Shown in pieces: positions 23,522 through 34,800 of a stretch of DNA of 64,000 nt. Origin of the DNA: Saccopteryx bilineata. Lineage: Eukaryota > Chordata > Mammalia > Chiroptera > Emballonuridae. The notes below the pieces were generated by a model. It had not been told where the DNA came from, did no database searches, and saw nothing but the letters and a program-made list of their open reading frames with translations. The DNA lies in NCBI RefSeq assembly GCF_036850765.1, contig NC_089494.1, positions 3,928,177 to 3,992,176 of the forward strand, read 5' to 3'. The stretch's first letter is position 1. Each line of letters starts with the position of its first letter. Position numbers and translations under genes: made by a program.

Positions 23522-24399
23522 AAGAATGAGTTGGTGGTGTTGTCCCAGCCCTCGAGACTACTGAGTCCAATTCACCTTCCTGGTGGTCTTTCCCATTCTC
23601 AGGAGCTGGAGGTGGCTCTGGGCAAGTCCCACGGGGGACTGTGACGTGTCCCCAGGGCCCCTTCCTGCGCCTCCGTCAATCACTGCTGAGCCCTGGCAGT
23701 CATCGATGGCTTAGGTGTCTTGAGGACTCTCGACCAAAACTCTACACAAATACTGAGACGCGTAAGCTCCCACGGTCAAGGGCGTGCTTAACGTGTGTGC
23801 GCCAGACCAGAGGACCCGCCGCTTTGTCATTCCACTGTCCGTGAGTCTGTACTTGTAGAGATCCCTCGTGCAGGAAGTGGGGCGGTGGGGACTGTCCTAG
23901 CCCCTCAGGGAGGCAGGGGAGAGAGCGGAGTGTTTGTGGCTGGGCGCCCTGGGTCCTCACGCTGGCCCACTGACTCGTCCGCCCCGTGCTGCGGGTGGGA
24001 CTTTGGCCCATGGGTGTCCATTAGTGAAGTCCACAGAGTCCCAGCCCTAGGGTGTCTCTTGGGTCCTCTGCTTTAGGCACTCTCCCCTGAGACTCCCCCA
24101 GAAAACATGGTCCCTTCTCAGCCTCCAGAGCCACCGTGCAGACCTGTCTCTACTTCTGTTTTTAGATGTCATAAATCTGGGCAGGAGACACACCAAAGCC
24201 TCCAGGGAGGGTGCTGTCTGGTTGTGACGGGGAGGCAGTTTATTTTCACTGTGGGCTATATAACAGCTCCGTCGTTTCTAATTCTACCGCTTATATCTGC
24301 ATAAGGGGACTTCGCCACGCTCGGTCCTTCCACAAGTAGCTTAGAACGATCCTGTAGTGCAGTGGCCCCCAACTTTTTTTGGGCCATGGACCAGTTTAA

Positions 24400-24608
24400 T
24401 GTCAGAAAATATTTTCACGGACCGGCCTTTAGGGTGGGACGGATAAATGTATCACGTGACCAAGACAAGTGTCAAGAGTGAGTCTTAGACGGATGTAACA
24501 GAGGGAATCTGGTCATTTTTTAAAAATAAAACATCGCCCTGGCCAGTTGGCTCAGCGGTAGAGCGTCGGCCTAGCGTGCGGAGGTCCCGGGTTCGATTTC
24601 CGGCCAGG
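24400..24608 (+). repeat. Inverted repeat, left arm (209 bp)
   Basis: It covers hAT sequence (24400-24535) plus the SINE tRNA-like head (24536-24608). Base-by-base reading shows it as the reverse complement of 24855-25063, with no mismatch that I found. Confidence 0.93.
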
Positions 24609-25150
24609 GCACATAGGAGAAGCGCCCATTTGCTTCTCCATCCCTCCCCCTCTCCTTCCTCTCTGTCTCTCTCTTCCCCTCCCGCAGCTAAGGCTCCATT
24701 GGAGCAAGGATGGCCCGGGCACTGGGGATGGCTCCTTGGCCTCTGCCTCAGGCGCCTAGAGTGGCTCTGGTCGCAACATGGCGACGCCCAGGATGGGCAG
24801 AGCATCGCCCCCTGGTGGGCAGAGCGTCGCCCCTGGTGGGCGTGCTGGGTGGATCCTGGCCGGAAATCGAACCCGGGACCTCCGCACGCTAGGCCGACGC
24901 TCTACCGCTGAGCCAACTGGCCAGGGCGATGTTTTATTTTTAAAAAATGACCAGATTCCCTCTGTTACATCCGTCTAAGACTCACTCTTGACACTTGTCT
25001 TGGTCACGTGATACATTTATCCGTCCCACCCTAAAGGCCGGTCCGTGAAAATATTTTCTGACAGACTCGGGCGCATGCGGGAGTCTGTCTATCTCTCCCT
25101 GTTTCCAGCTTCAGAAAAATGCAAAAAAAATAAAAAATAAATAAATAAAT
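24536..25150 (+). mobile_element. Bat tRNA-derived SINE nested in hAT, interrupted by an inverted duplication
   Basis: The head GCCCTGGCCAGTTGGCTCAG starts at 24536. The body runs normally to about 24854, is interrupted by 24855-25063, and resumes at TCGGGCGCATGCGGGAGTC and TTTCCAGCTTCAG, ending in an A-rich, ATAAATAA-type tail. Probable target duplication: ATAAAACATC before the head and ATAAAATATC after the tail. Confidence 0.9.
24855..25063 (-). repeat. Inverted repeat, right arm (209 bp) inserted in the SINE body
   Basis: This is an exact reverse-complement copy of 24400-24608, placed in the SINE between GGTGGATCC and TCGGGCGCATGC. Related SINEs in the window lack such an insert at this point. 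The loop between the arms is 246 bp. Confidence 0.93.
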
Positions 25151-25760
25151 AAAATATCGTTCAGACTTAAATATAAATAAAACAGAAATAATGTAAGTTA
25201 TTTATTCTTTCTCTGCGGACCGGTACCAAATGGCCTACGGACCGGTACCGGTCCGCGGCCCGGGGGTTGGGGACCACTGCTGTAGTGAGTTTTGCGTAAT
25301 CTTCTATAATTGATGTTTCAATGAGCGGTAGGGAACTGAACTCAGCTGCGAAGCCTCGCCGTCTATGCTTGGCGACCCTGACAGGGCCCGTGGTAGGGGT
25401 GCCTTTCCCAACGAGCCCACTCACCGCAGGGCCAAGGACCCCCCGCCAAAGAGGACAGTGGAGGGAAATTGTTGGAATGACCCGTGGCCCAAAAGCCAGG
25501 CTCCAATGTGGTCATGGTGACAAGTCATTTTCTTCCTCGACAATAATCAGTCTTTTGCGTTTCCCTGAGCGGCTCTGAATCAGTGTATTCGGACGAGGTA
25601 GTCATTTCACAGACCGACAGACCGACAGCTGTCAGGGGGCAAATAGGGCCCAGTCGCTCTATTTAATATGAGGTATAATGTCTCACCCCACGGGGGACGG
25701 AGCCCGGAAGTGGCTGATGGAAATTAGCATCTATGTATAAACATAAGTAAAAAATGAACT

Positions 25761-25902
25761 GCCTGACCTGTGGTGGCGCAGTGGGTAAAGCATCGACCTG
25801 GAAATGCTGAGGTCGCCGGTTCAAAACCCTGGGCTTGCCTGGTCAAGGCACATATAGGAGTTGATGCTTCCAGCTCCTCCCCTCCTTCTCTCTCTGTCTC
25901 TC

Positions 25903-25934
<32 letters not shown>

Positions 25935-25966
25935 TCTGTGAAATGAATAAATAAAAATAAATAAAT
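25761..25966 (+). mobile_element. Bat SINE (CCTGACCTGTGGTGGCGCAG family), full length
   Basis: A second SINE family, with the tRNA-like head GTGGTGGCGCAGTGGGTAAAG and B-box-like GGTTCAAAACCC, then a CT-rich tract and an AAATAAATA tail. The perfect 16-bp duplication AAGTAAAAAATGAACT lies at 25745-25760 and 25967-25982. Confidence 0.96.
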
Positions 25967-26069
25967 AAGTAAAAAATGAACTTTAAAAAAAAAATCATAT
26001 TCTTACCACTACAAACTCTGGAAAATATACAAAAATTAGGGAATATTTCAAAATGAATATGAAACAATA

Positions 26070-26190
26070 AAAAAAAGAAGCATTTGATTTTTTTAATTAA
26101 ACATCAGAAAAGCAAACGACAAGTCAAAGAAAGTTGTTTGATTATGCAAATGAGATGCAAAACCAACTTTTATTTCACTGGTGAAAATGC
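26070..26190. promoter_or_regulatory. Candidate conserved noncoding element with octamer sites
   Basis: An AT-rich island with TTTTTTTAATTAAACATC and GATTATGCAAATGAGATGCA: an exact POU octamer ATGCAAAT, a partial second one, and a TAATTAAA site. It shows no repeat signature and lies about 450 bp upstream of an IQCA1 exon. Regulatory function is inference. Confidence 0.3.
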
Positions 26191-26626
26191 ACTCGACCAG
26201 AGGCTGAAGGCACGGGAGTAGCTGCACGGTCCCCTGACCCCCTCATCTCATTGTGAGCAGCGTTTAACATTCTGATGAGCAGAGACCCCGTGTCACCCCT
26301 CCGTGACTTTCCAATTCTGAAGGACTTTGAACACCTTTAAAGGCACCACGTTCAAACTCTATTGACTGTGGCTTAGTTTCTCCTTGTCAATTCGCAAGAA
26401 GCTCACGGACCCCGCGGACCTTCAACACGTGGGTGGTGCGGGTGGAAAATCGGAGGAAAGCGTGCGTGACGGGGCTTTCTGCTCATCGGAGTCACGGAGG
26501 AGCCGGCCTGTCCCCACTCCTCTCTGGATGCGACGCAGCTCCCTGCCCAGAATCCCCCGTCAATAATGCCGCCTCCTCCGTCGTGACCCTTGTTCTCTGT
26601 CTTTTCCACCCTCCCGGATACAACAG

Positions 26627-26865
26627 TCTTGTGGAAACAGATCATCCAACGCAACGGAGGAGTCATCACGAATGCCCTGAACGTCAGCTGCCTGGCAAAA
26701 GTCACCGACGGCTTCACCCAGGGGCCCATCGTCCACGCGGCGAAGGGCGTGCTCACGGAGCGGAGGGTCAGGCAGCAGGCACGCAAGCCGCTCCTGGCCC
26801 TGGAGTTCGTCGCGGCGCTCAGCGGCACGGACCCCGTGTACCAGGAGGAGGAAGACAGCTTTAAG
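26627..26865 (+). CDS. IQCA1: IQCA1/DRC11 exon, C-terminal AAA lid region
   Basis: This 239-bp exon follows GGATACAACAG; its first two bases complete the Val codon begun in the previous exon. It ends at AAG before GTAAGC in phase 0. It encodes [20 protein letters not shown] and later [19 protein letters not shown], then [10 protein letters not shown] and [13 protein letters not shown]. The order (helix after the ATPase core, [11 protein letters not shown], acidic end) matches the C-terminal lid of the IQCA1 AAA domain. The frame is intact and CpG content is high compared with the flanking intron. Confidence 0.95.
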
Positions 26866-27117
26866 GTAAGCGGAGCCCCAAGGTCAGAGCCGCAAACACT
26901 CCCGTGACCCCCCACCCCACCCCTGGGCTCCCGGGTTCTGGGAACTTGAAGTATTGCGATCAGATTTGAGAACTCGAAATTTTTGCATCATAAAACCTTT
27001 TCGGCCTGAGCAGTAAAATCAAGTGTCTTCCAAATTTTAAGAAAATCATGGCCCATGATCTTCAAAATTGACAGCCTGATTGCAGAATTGAGTAGCAGCT
27101 TCAAAACCTTTGGATTC

Positions 27118-27124
27118 TCTCTCC

Positions 27125-27183
<59 letters not shown>

Positions 27184-27225
27184 GTACACACACACACTCA
27201 CACACACACACACGCACACACACGT
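27118..27225 (+). repeat. Compound CT/CA microsatellite
   Basis: A (CT)n tract of about 45 bases is followed by (CA)n with GT, CT and CG interruptions. It is probably highly length-variable. Confidence 0.95.
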
Positions 27226-27757
27226 CTTGGTTCTCTCTGGTTTTCCCTTCGTATCTCACACAATGGGACAAGTTTTGCAGACAGAGGACTGTTCCCTAAG
27301 TGGGACACTTCTAGTCAGAGCTGCTTTTGCCCCATGCTTGCCGTGGTCCACTTCAAGTTTCAGGGCACCCGGCAACAAGACCACAGGCCGGTCTTAAAAG
27401 ACACTGGATTGCCTACAAAGATATAACATTTAGGAAATCAGAAGGCTCCTGGACCACAGTAGTTGCTAGAAGACAGAGAGGTCATAGCTGCAAAGTGCTG
27501 AGGAAACACGACCATCTGCCTGAAATCGTATCCCGTTTAGCTGACACCCAAGAGACGGGAGAAAATCAAGGCATTTTAAGATCTCCGAAGACTGAGACAG
27601 CTCCCCACTCACAGCCACTTAGGCAAACAATTTGAATATAGTCAGTAAACTTAAAGGTGCTCGGGACCGACCAGCCCAGGAGTCCCATTTTGATGCATAT
27701 GCCCTAGAAAACTTCTTTCACAAGTGTACGTAAGGAGATATGTAAAAAATAATAATA

Positions 27758-28481
27758 GCCCTGGCCGGTTGGCTCAGTGGTAGAGCGTCGGCCTGGTGTG
27801 CAGGAGTCCCGGGTTTGATTCCCGGCCAGGGCACACAGGAGAAGCGCCCATCTGCTTCTCCACCCCTCCCCCTCTCCTTCCTTTCTGTCTCTCTCTTCCC
27901 CTCCTGCAGCCAGGGCTCCATTGGAGCAAAGTTGGCCCGGGCGCTGAGGATGGCTCTATGGCAGGGGTCCCCAAACTACGGCCCGCAGGCCACATGCGGC
28001 CCCCTGAGGCTATTTATCCGGCCCCCACCACACTTCCGGAAGGGGCACCTCTTTCATTGGTGGTCAGTGAGAGGAGCGTAGTTCCCATTGAAATACTGGT
28101 CAGTTTGTTGATTTAAATTTACTTGTTCTTTATTTTAAATTTACTTGTTCCCGTTTTGTTTTTTTACTTTAAAATAAGATATGTGCAGTGTGCATAGGGA
28201 TTTGTTCATAGTTTTTTTTTATAGTCCGGCCCTCCAATGGTCTGAGGGACAGTGAACTGGCCCCCTGTGTAAAAAGTTTGGGGACCCCTGCCTATGGCCT
28301 CTGCCTCAGGCACTAGAATGGCTCTGGTTGCAACAGAGCAATGCCCCAGATGGGCAGAGCATCGTCCCCCGGTGGGCATGCCGGGTGAATCCCGGTCGGG
28401 TGCATGCGGGAGTCTGTCTGACTGCCTCTCCATTTCCAACTTCAGAAAAATACAAAAATAATAATAATAATAATAATAATT
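27758..28481 (+). mobile_element. Bat tRNA-derived SINE interrupted by a hAT element
   Basis: It has the head GCCCTGGCCGGTTGGCTCAG and a body as in the 23-kb copy up to GATGGCTC, then the hAT insertion (27962-28290). The body then resumes with GGCCTCTGCCTCAGGCACTA and TTTCCAACTTCAG and ends in an (AAT)n tail. The inserted DNA splits an otherwise full-length SINE. Confidence 0.93.
27962..28290. mobile_element. Nonautonomous hAT transposon nested in a SINE
   Basis: The ends AGGGGTCCCCAAACTACGG and AGTTTGGGGACCCCTG are inverted repeats. The flanks TCTATGGC and CCTATGGC look like a slightly mutated 8-bp target duplication. It is the same family as 12506-12838 and very similar internally (GTCAGTTTGTTGATTTAAAT). 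No transposase is encoded. Confidence 0.93.
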
Positions 28482-29144
28482 GTGAGTTTCAGCATTATTC
28501 GTAATAGTAAAAAACTGGAAATGACCTTTAGGTCATTAATAAGAGAATTGATAAATAACGTACAGTGTAGCCAGTCATTCAGTGAAATATTACTACTATA
28601 AAGTTCATCAACCAAAATGCTTCTGGTGGGGCAAGGGGGTTCACAGGAAGTGTGAAGGTTGAGAACAATCCCGTCACGGGCCCGACTGCAATACCTAGGT
28701 GCTTTGTTGATAGCCTGGCTTCGGTATTTCGGCCAGGTTCTTGGCGGTCTGCCTTGGAGTGTTGGTGTGGCCTCCCACGGAGCACACACGGCCACCATGG
28801 TGCCACTGGGTCTCTGTGCACCACGGAGGAGAGACAGTCACCTTACCAAGAAAACCCACACCCTCAGGACAGAGTAGGACCCCTAGGAAGACAGGTGACT
28901 TCGTTGGGAAGCGTTGTTGGCTAGATTTGGACCATGGTTCTCTGCAGCTGTTAACTTCTTGAGAAGCAGTTCCGAACTGCTGTGTCCAAGTACAGATAAG
29001 AATGTGTATTAAACACGCATCGAGTGCCCAGAGTTTAATGGCTGCTCACCCCTTTCCATCTTAGCAAGAGCGTCCTTAATTCGAAGAGCGTTCCAGTGAC
29101 GTCGCATCCTTTTGACATTTCCCTAAACATCTGTTCTATTTCAG

Positions 29145-29282
29145 AACTGGTATGCCAAAACCCCCATGGGCCAAAGGCGCACCTTGGCATTGACCGGAGA
29201 GAATGCGGGCAAGGCCAAGGAGAAAGGAAAAAAGAAGGAGAAAGGAAAGAAGAAAGGGAAAAAAGAGAAAAAGAAAAAGTAA
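29145..29282 (+). CDS. IQCA1: IQCA1/DRC11 last coding exon with Lys-rich tail and stop
   Basis: This terminal exon follows GTTCTATTTCAG in phase 0. It has 45 codons and a TAA stop at 29280-29282. The peptide begins [20 protein letters not shown] and ends in a tail of alternating Lys, Glu and Gly closing with four Lys. About half of the 45 residues are Lys, a disordered basic C-terminus that I recall for IQCA1/DRC11. The acceptor is AT-rich but standard. The tail is coded mostly by AAG, AAA and GGA codons, a purine run of about 70 bases that is prone to indels; no frameshift is visible. Confidence 0.95.
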   Translation, partial: NWYAKTPMGQRRTLALTGENAGKAKEKGKKKEKGKKKGKKEKKKK

Positions 29283-29750
29283 CGCCTCTCCGGGGAGCCG
29301 TCCCGTGTCGGTCTCGGGGGTGACGATGGCCTCGCCTCTCCGGTCTGCAGAGGCCCGAGCTGACCCCGCAAGCTCCACGGCCTCTGACCTCGCTCGCTGA
29401 GACCTTCGCTGGGCTGTCCACCGAGGAAGTGGTCCACAGCAACTGTTTCTAGAGCTTGTAATTGTCCCTTACCCCCATGTAAATTTGTACATAACCGAAA
29501 TTCTCTCTTCACGCACGCCCCCATCTTTTCAAGTTGGATGCTTCGTCGCATCGGTACTAGTTGACAAATTTAAAATTTGATAGTTAGGGAATGCTCCAGT
29601 TTGACAGCTAGTAAGTGACTAGAGTGTGTTACCAGCAGACTAGCCTTGTATTAATCCCTAGATACTGTATATTCTCTCGCATATATTTTAATAAATTAAT
29701 TCTTCACTCTATTAATAGACTTCATATAATAAAGTTCTGTTGTCTTTGAT
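29283..29750 (+). other. IQCA1: IQCA1 3' UTR
   Basis: Transcribed but untranslated sequence after the TAA. It starts GC-rich and becomes AT-rich from 29455. I see no repeat element in it. The end is estimated at 15-25 bases after the second AATAAA. Confidence 0.75.
29690..29733 (+). terminator. IQCA1: Polyadenylation signals of IQCA1 (two AATAAA)
   Basis: AATAAA occurs at 29690-29695 and again at 29728-29733, followed by a T/GT-rich stretch (GTTCTGTTGTCTTTG) that fits a downstream element. The distal signal is the better-supported one. Confidence 0.8.
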
Positions 29751-30420
29751 GAACTGACTCAATAACGTGGTTGCTTGAGTGGAAAAAAAATTTTTATTTT
29801 AATAGCTGCGTCAATCTTCTGACTCTGAAGATGGAATAACTAAGGCCCGGGGTCACACAGAAATAGGGTTAGAAGAGATAGCTCTGAGAAATGTCACAAA
29901 AAGAAAGCTTAGAAATTAAAAAGACAGTAATTTATATAAAATGGGAAAACTAACAGAGGTGTGAACTCTAGACTAGACACGGTCAAAGAGCAAATTAGGG
30001 AAGTGGAGGTTGGTCCTGGGGGAGTTCCCCCAGAAGACAGCAAAGAAAAGCAACAAGATAAAACCCATCAACTACAAATAGGGACGTTTAAAGACACTGG
30101 CATCCAAATGACAGAAGTCCTAGAAGAAGAGCTATCAAAGGAACATTAATTTGAAGAAGTACTTGCTGGGAGTTTTCCTGAATTAAAGACATGAGTTCTC
30201 AGACTTTTGGGACATCGAGGCGGAAGTAATCGCCCCTTGATTTGCGACCTACGACTCTGGCAAAGCACCAAAAATTGGCAAGCCAGTGGCTGAAGGAAAA
30301 CTATGACCTAAACGTAGTGTAAGGTGTGGGGAACAGAGAGCCAAATGAAGAAGAAAACAGGCTGGCCAAGAAACCAATTAAAGAACAGAGAAGTACGGCT
30401 TCGATAAGGAATTTAAATAT
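29751..30420. other. Intergenic AT-rich stretch, possibly old L1 or HAL1
   Basis: This has A-rich plus-strand composition with short frames such as 29961-30149 (ending in EVLEEELSKEH). It resembles decayed LINE ORF sequence in composition, but I cannot match it firmly. No gene is supported. Confidence 0.35.
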
Positions 30421-30611
30421 TTTTTTAATTTTTTAAATTTATTTATTTTAGAGAGGAGAGAGAGTGGAGAGAGAGACAGAGAGAGAAGGGGAAGGAGCTG
30501 GAAGCATCGACTCCCATATGTGCCTTGACCAGGCAAGCCCAGGGTTTTGAACCAGCGACCTCAGCATTTCCAGGTCAACGCTTTATCCACTGCGCCACCA
30601 CAGGTCAGGCC
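30421..30611 (-). mobile_element. Bat SINE (GTGGTGGCGCAG family), full length
   Basis: On the minus strand it runs from CCTGACCTGTGGTGGCGCAG through TTCAAAACCCTGG to a CT-rich tract and an AAATAAATTTAAA tail. The 14-bp duplication AGGAATTTAAATAT lies at 30407-30420 and 30612-30625. Confidence 0.95.
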
Positions 30612-31189
30612 AGGAATTTAAATATTAAATGAGCATGAAAGGGTGAAAGAGTGTAAGCCACCCATTTCCAGATGGTGCTGGGAACACAGAGGAAGAAGAC
30701 AGGAATGGAGGTTGGAAGGATTTAATTTAAAGTGTAGGGACACCCCGACAGAGTGTGGCGCACCCCCCTGCTCTGTGGACCTCAACAGATGTCAGGGTGT
30801 TGGTGGGATTCCCGGGAGGTGGGCTCTTCAATGCCCAGAAGCACCTGCGGCACCCAGGAGCCCCCGGCCACCGGCGCGTACCGCTCAGCCCGCGTCCGTG
30901 CGGAAGACCAGTGCAAAGCAGGACGGAGAGAGTCAGCGTGGCCGCATGCTCTGGACACACTGAGCGCTCCAGGAAGGCGTCCCTCCGAGTCTCTCTCTGA
31001 GCGCCCTGCTGTAGACTTACCTTCTTATACCACAGGACCCCCAACTTCCAGACCTGAGCAGACCCCCTTGTATGTCCGTGTAGACGCTACAAGAGCCCAG
31101 CAAGCCACAGCCCCGCACCCACGGTGCTCACGCCTCCTGCACTGTGTGGCAGGAACGTGCGGGTCTATGGACATACAGCCACAGAGACA

Positions 31190-31273
31190 GCCAGCCCACG
31201 TCTTTTACACAAATGGTTATTATATATATAGTATATATATATATACAGTGTATATATATACAGTGTGTATATA

Positions 31274-31310
<37 letters not shown>

Positions 31311-31610
31311 CTCCACCCCCTTGCTCTTTTCACTTAATAGTGTATCTTGGGTGTTGTTTCCCATCCGCACATGTAGATTGGCCTCACTTTAGGTTGGCCG
31401 TATAACGCCCCACGTCACAGAGAGAGCATGCGTAACTGGTTTAACCAGGCGCCGTCTGGAGGGGCGTTTAGACGGGGCCCAGCCTTGGGCTGTCCTGTCC
31501 AGGCCGCAACGAACACCTTTATATGTTCTCCTCTGAGGACACGTACAGGAGAAAACCCCGTCAGATACATTTCTAGGAGAGAAAATCTGTCAGATACGTT
31601 CACTGGGTCC
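31190..31610 (-). mobile_element. Decayed L1 fragment containing a TA/TG microsatellite
   Basis: TTTCACTTAATAGTGTATC, then ACTGGTTTAACCAGGCGCC, then CCGCAACGAACACCTTTATA and ATTTCTAGGAGAGAAAA match, in order, the minus strand of old L1 3' sequence. An AT/GT microsatellite at 31218-31312 lies at its left side. Confidence 0.6.
31218..31312 (+). repeat. AT/GT compound microsatellite
   Basis: TATATA blocks alternate with CAGTGTATATA and a (GT)n core of about 16 bases. It is likely variable in length. Confidence 0.93.
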
Positions 31611-31869
31611 AATCACCTGTGAGTTTGTAATCTGGGTGGCCCTGGCCGGACGGCACTCCAAAGAGGTGCTGGTCACAGCCACCGTGCAGGAGGAGGGACG
31701 CCCCTCACGTCCTCACCCACGGGGCGGGAACCCCTGGACAGGTGATGCCACAATGGGCCACAGCCCCTGGGGTGTCACAGACACAGAGACAGGAGAGATG
31801 GCGGCTCTGAGGCAAGAGAAGAAAGGTGAGGAGGCAGTCACGGTAGGAGGGCTGGGGGGGCGGCAGAGA

Positions 31870-34800
31870 AAAGGGGGTCCGGGAGAAAGAAGGGGGGCTG
31901 GGAGAGAGAAGGGGAGACAGGGAGGGAGAAGGAGGGACAGGGAGAGAGAAGGAGGGACAGGAGAGAGAAGGGGGACAGGGAGAGAGAAGGGGGACAGGGA
32001 GAGAGAAGGAGGTACAGGGAGAGAGAGAAGGGGGACAGGGAGAGAGAGAAGGGGGACAGGGAGAGAGAAGGGAGACAGGGAGAGAAGGGGGACAGGGAGA
32101 GAGAGAAGGGGGACAGGGAGAGAGAGAAGGGGGACAGGGAGAGAGAAGGGGGGACAGGGAGAGAGAAGGGGGGACAGGGAGAGAAAGGGGGACAGGGAGA
32201 GAGAAGGGGGGACAGGGAGAGAGAAGGGGGGACAGGGAGAGAGAAGGAGGGACAGGGAGAGAAGGGGGACAGGGAGAGAGAAGGGGGACAGGGAGAGAGA
32301 AGGAGGGACAGGGAGAGAGAAGGGGGACAGGGAGAGAGAAGGGGGACAGGGAGAGAGAAGGAGGGACAGGGAGAGAGAAGGGGGGACAGGGAGAGAGAAG
32401 GGGGGACAGGGAGAGAGAAGGGGAACAGGGAGAGAGAAGGGGGAGACAGGGAGGGAGAAGGAGGGACAGGGAGAGAGAAGGAGGGACAGGAGAGAGAAGG
32501 GGGACAGGGAGAGAGAAGGGGGACAGGGAGGGAGAAGGAGGGACAGGGAGAGAGGAGGGACAGGAGAAAGAAGGGGGACAGGGAGAGAGAAGGGGGACAG
32601 GGAGAGAGAAGGAGGGACAGGGAGAGAGAAGGGGGACAGTGAGAGAGAGAAGGGGGACAGGGAGAGAGAAGGGGGGACAGGGAGAGAGAAGGGGGACAGG
32701 GAGAGAAGGGAGACAGGGAGAGAAGGGGGACAGGGAGAGAGAGAAGGGGGACAGGGAGAGAGAAGGGGGACAGGGAGAGAGAAGGGGGGACAGGGAGAGA
32801 GAAGGGGGACAGGGAGAGAGAAGGAGGGACAGGGAGAGAGAAGGGGGGACAGGGAGAGAGAAGGGGGGACAGGGAGAGAGAAGGGGAACAGGGAGAGAGA
32901 AGGGGGGACAGGGAGAGAGAAGGGGGAACAGGGAGAGAGAAGGGGGACAGGGAGAGAGAAGGGGGGACAGGGAGAGAGAAGGGGGACAGGGAGAGAGAAG
33001 GAGGGACAGGGAGAGAGAAGGGGGGACAGGGAGAGAGAAGGGGGACAGGGAGAGAGAAGGGGGAGACAGGGAGAGAGAAGGGGGAGACAGGGAGGGAGAA
33101 GGGGGAGACAGGGAGGGAGAAGGAGGGACAGGGAGAGAGAAGGGGGACAGGGAGAGAGAAGGGGGAGACAGGGAGGGAGAAGGAGGGACAGGGAGGGAGA
33201 AGGAGGGACAGGGAGAGAGAAGGGGGACAGTGAGAGAGAGAAGGGGGACAGGGAGAGAGAAGGGGGGACAGGGAGAGAGAAGGGGGACAGGGAGAGAAGG
33301 GAGACAGGGAGAGAAGGGGGACAGGGAGAGAGAGAAGGGGGACAGGGAGAGAGAAGGGGGACAGGGAGAGAGAAGGGGGGACAGGGAGAGAGAAGGGGGA
33401 CAGGGAGAGAGAAGGAGGGACAGGGAGAGAGAAGGGGGGACAGGGAGAGAGAAGGGGGGACAGGGAGAGAGAAGGGGGACAGGGAGAGAGAAGGAGGGAC
33501 AGGGAGAGAGAAGGGGGGACAGGGAGAGAGAAGGGGGACAGGGAGAGAGAAGGGGGAGACAGGGAGAGAGAAGGGGGAGACAGGGAGGGAGAAGGGGGAG
33601 ACAGGGAGGGAGAAGGAGGGACAGGGAGAGAGAAGGGGGACAGGGAGAGAGAAGGGGGAGACAGGGAGGGAGAAGGAGGGACAGGGAGGGAGAAGGAGGG
33701 ACAGGGAGAGAGAAGGGGGACAGGGAGAGAAGGGGGGACAGGGAGAGAGAAGGGGGACAGGGAGAGAGAAGGGGGGACAGGGAGAGAGAAGGGGGACAGG
33801 GAGAGAGAAGGGGGGACAGGGAGAGAGAAGGGGGACAGGGAGGGAGAAGGGGGACAGGGAGAGAGAAGGGGGACAGGGAGAGAGAAGGGGGGACAGGGAG
33901 AGAGAAGGGGGACAGGGAGAGAGAAGGAGGGACAGGGAGAGAGAAGGGGGACAGGGAGAGAGAAGGGGGACAGGGAGAGAGAAGGAGGGACAGGGAGAGA
34001 GAAGGGGGGACAGGGAGAGAGAAGGAGGAGACAGGGAGGGAGAAGGAGGGACAGGGAGGGAGAAGGAGGGACAGGGAGGGAGAAGGGGAACAGGGAGAGA
34101 GAAGGGGGACAGGGAGAGAGAAGGAGGGACAGGGAGAGAGAAGTGGGGACAGGGAGAGAGAAGGAGGGACAGGGAGAGAGAAGGGGGACAGGGAGAGAGA
34201 AGGGGGGATCAGAAGAGAGAGAAGGGGGACAGGGAGAGAGAAGGGGGACAGGGAGAGAAGGGGGGACAGGGAGAGAGAAGGGGGACAGGGAGAGAGAAGG
34301 GGGGACAGGGAGAGAGAAGGGGACAGGGAGGGAGAAGGGGGACAGGGAGAGAGAAGGGGGACAGGGAGAGAGAAGGGGGGACAGGGAGAGAGAAGGGGGA
34401 CAGGGAGAGAGAAGGAGGGACAGGGAGAGAGAAGGGGGACAGGGAGAGAGAAGGGGGACAGGGAGAGAGAAGGAGGGACAGGGAGAGAGAAGGGGGGACA
34501 GGGAGAGAGAAGGAGGGACAGGGAGAGAGAAGGGGGACAGGGAGAGAGAAGGGGGACAGGGAGAGAGAAGGGGGGACAGGGAGAGAGAAGGGGGACAGGG
34601 AGAGAGAAGGGGGGACAGGGAGGGAGAAGGGGGACAGGGAGGGAGAAGGGGGACAGGGAGAGAGAAGGGGGACAGGGAGGGAGAAGGAGGTACAGGGAGA
34701 GAGAAGGGGGACAGGGAGAGAGAAGGGGGACAGGGAGAGAGAAGGAGGGACAGGGAGAGAGAAGGGGGGACAGGGAGAGAGAAGGAGGGACAGGGAGAGA

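Larger units (their letters stand above)
24360..25279. mobile_element. hAT nonautonomous transposon (CAGTGG...CCACTG family) carrying a nested SINE
   Basis: The ends CAGTGGCCCCCAAC and GTTGGGGACCACTG are inverted repeats with one mismatch. They are flanked by a perfect 8-bp duplication CTGTAGTG at 24352-24359 and 25280-25287. Without the nested SINE and its inverted duplication, the element would be about 300 bp. No transposase is encoded. Confidence 0.93.
20907..26626 (+). other. IQCA1: IQCA1 intron (5.7 kb)
   Basis: This intron holds three SINEs, one of them inside a hAT element with an inverted duplication, a CTC repeat, and an octamer-bearing AT-rich island. The segments 20910-21760, 22150-23020, 23540-24350, 25290-25740 and 26190-26620 contain nothing I can name beyond short homopolymers such as the C run near 22538. 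Confidence 0.85.
27620..28640 (+). mobile_element. Decayed L1 3' region split by a SINE
   Basis: On the left, CCCATTTTGATGCATATGCC with CACAAGTGTACGTAAGG, and on the right, CAGCATTATTCGTAATAGTA with AAAAACTGGAAATGACC, fit the two halves of an old plus-strand L1 ORF2 and 3' region. The SINE at 27758-28481 interrupts it. Boundaries are approximate. Confidence 0.6.
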
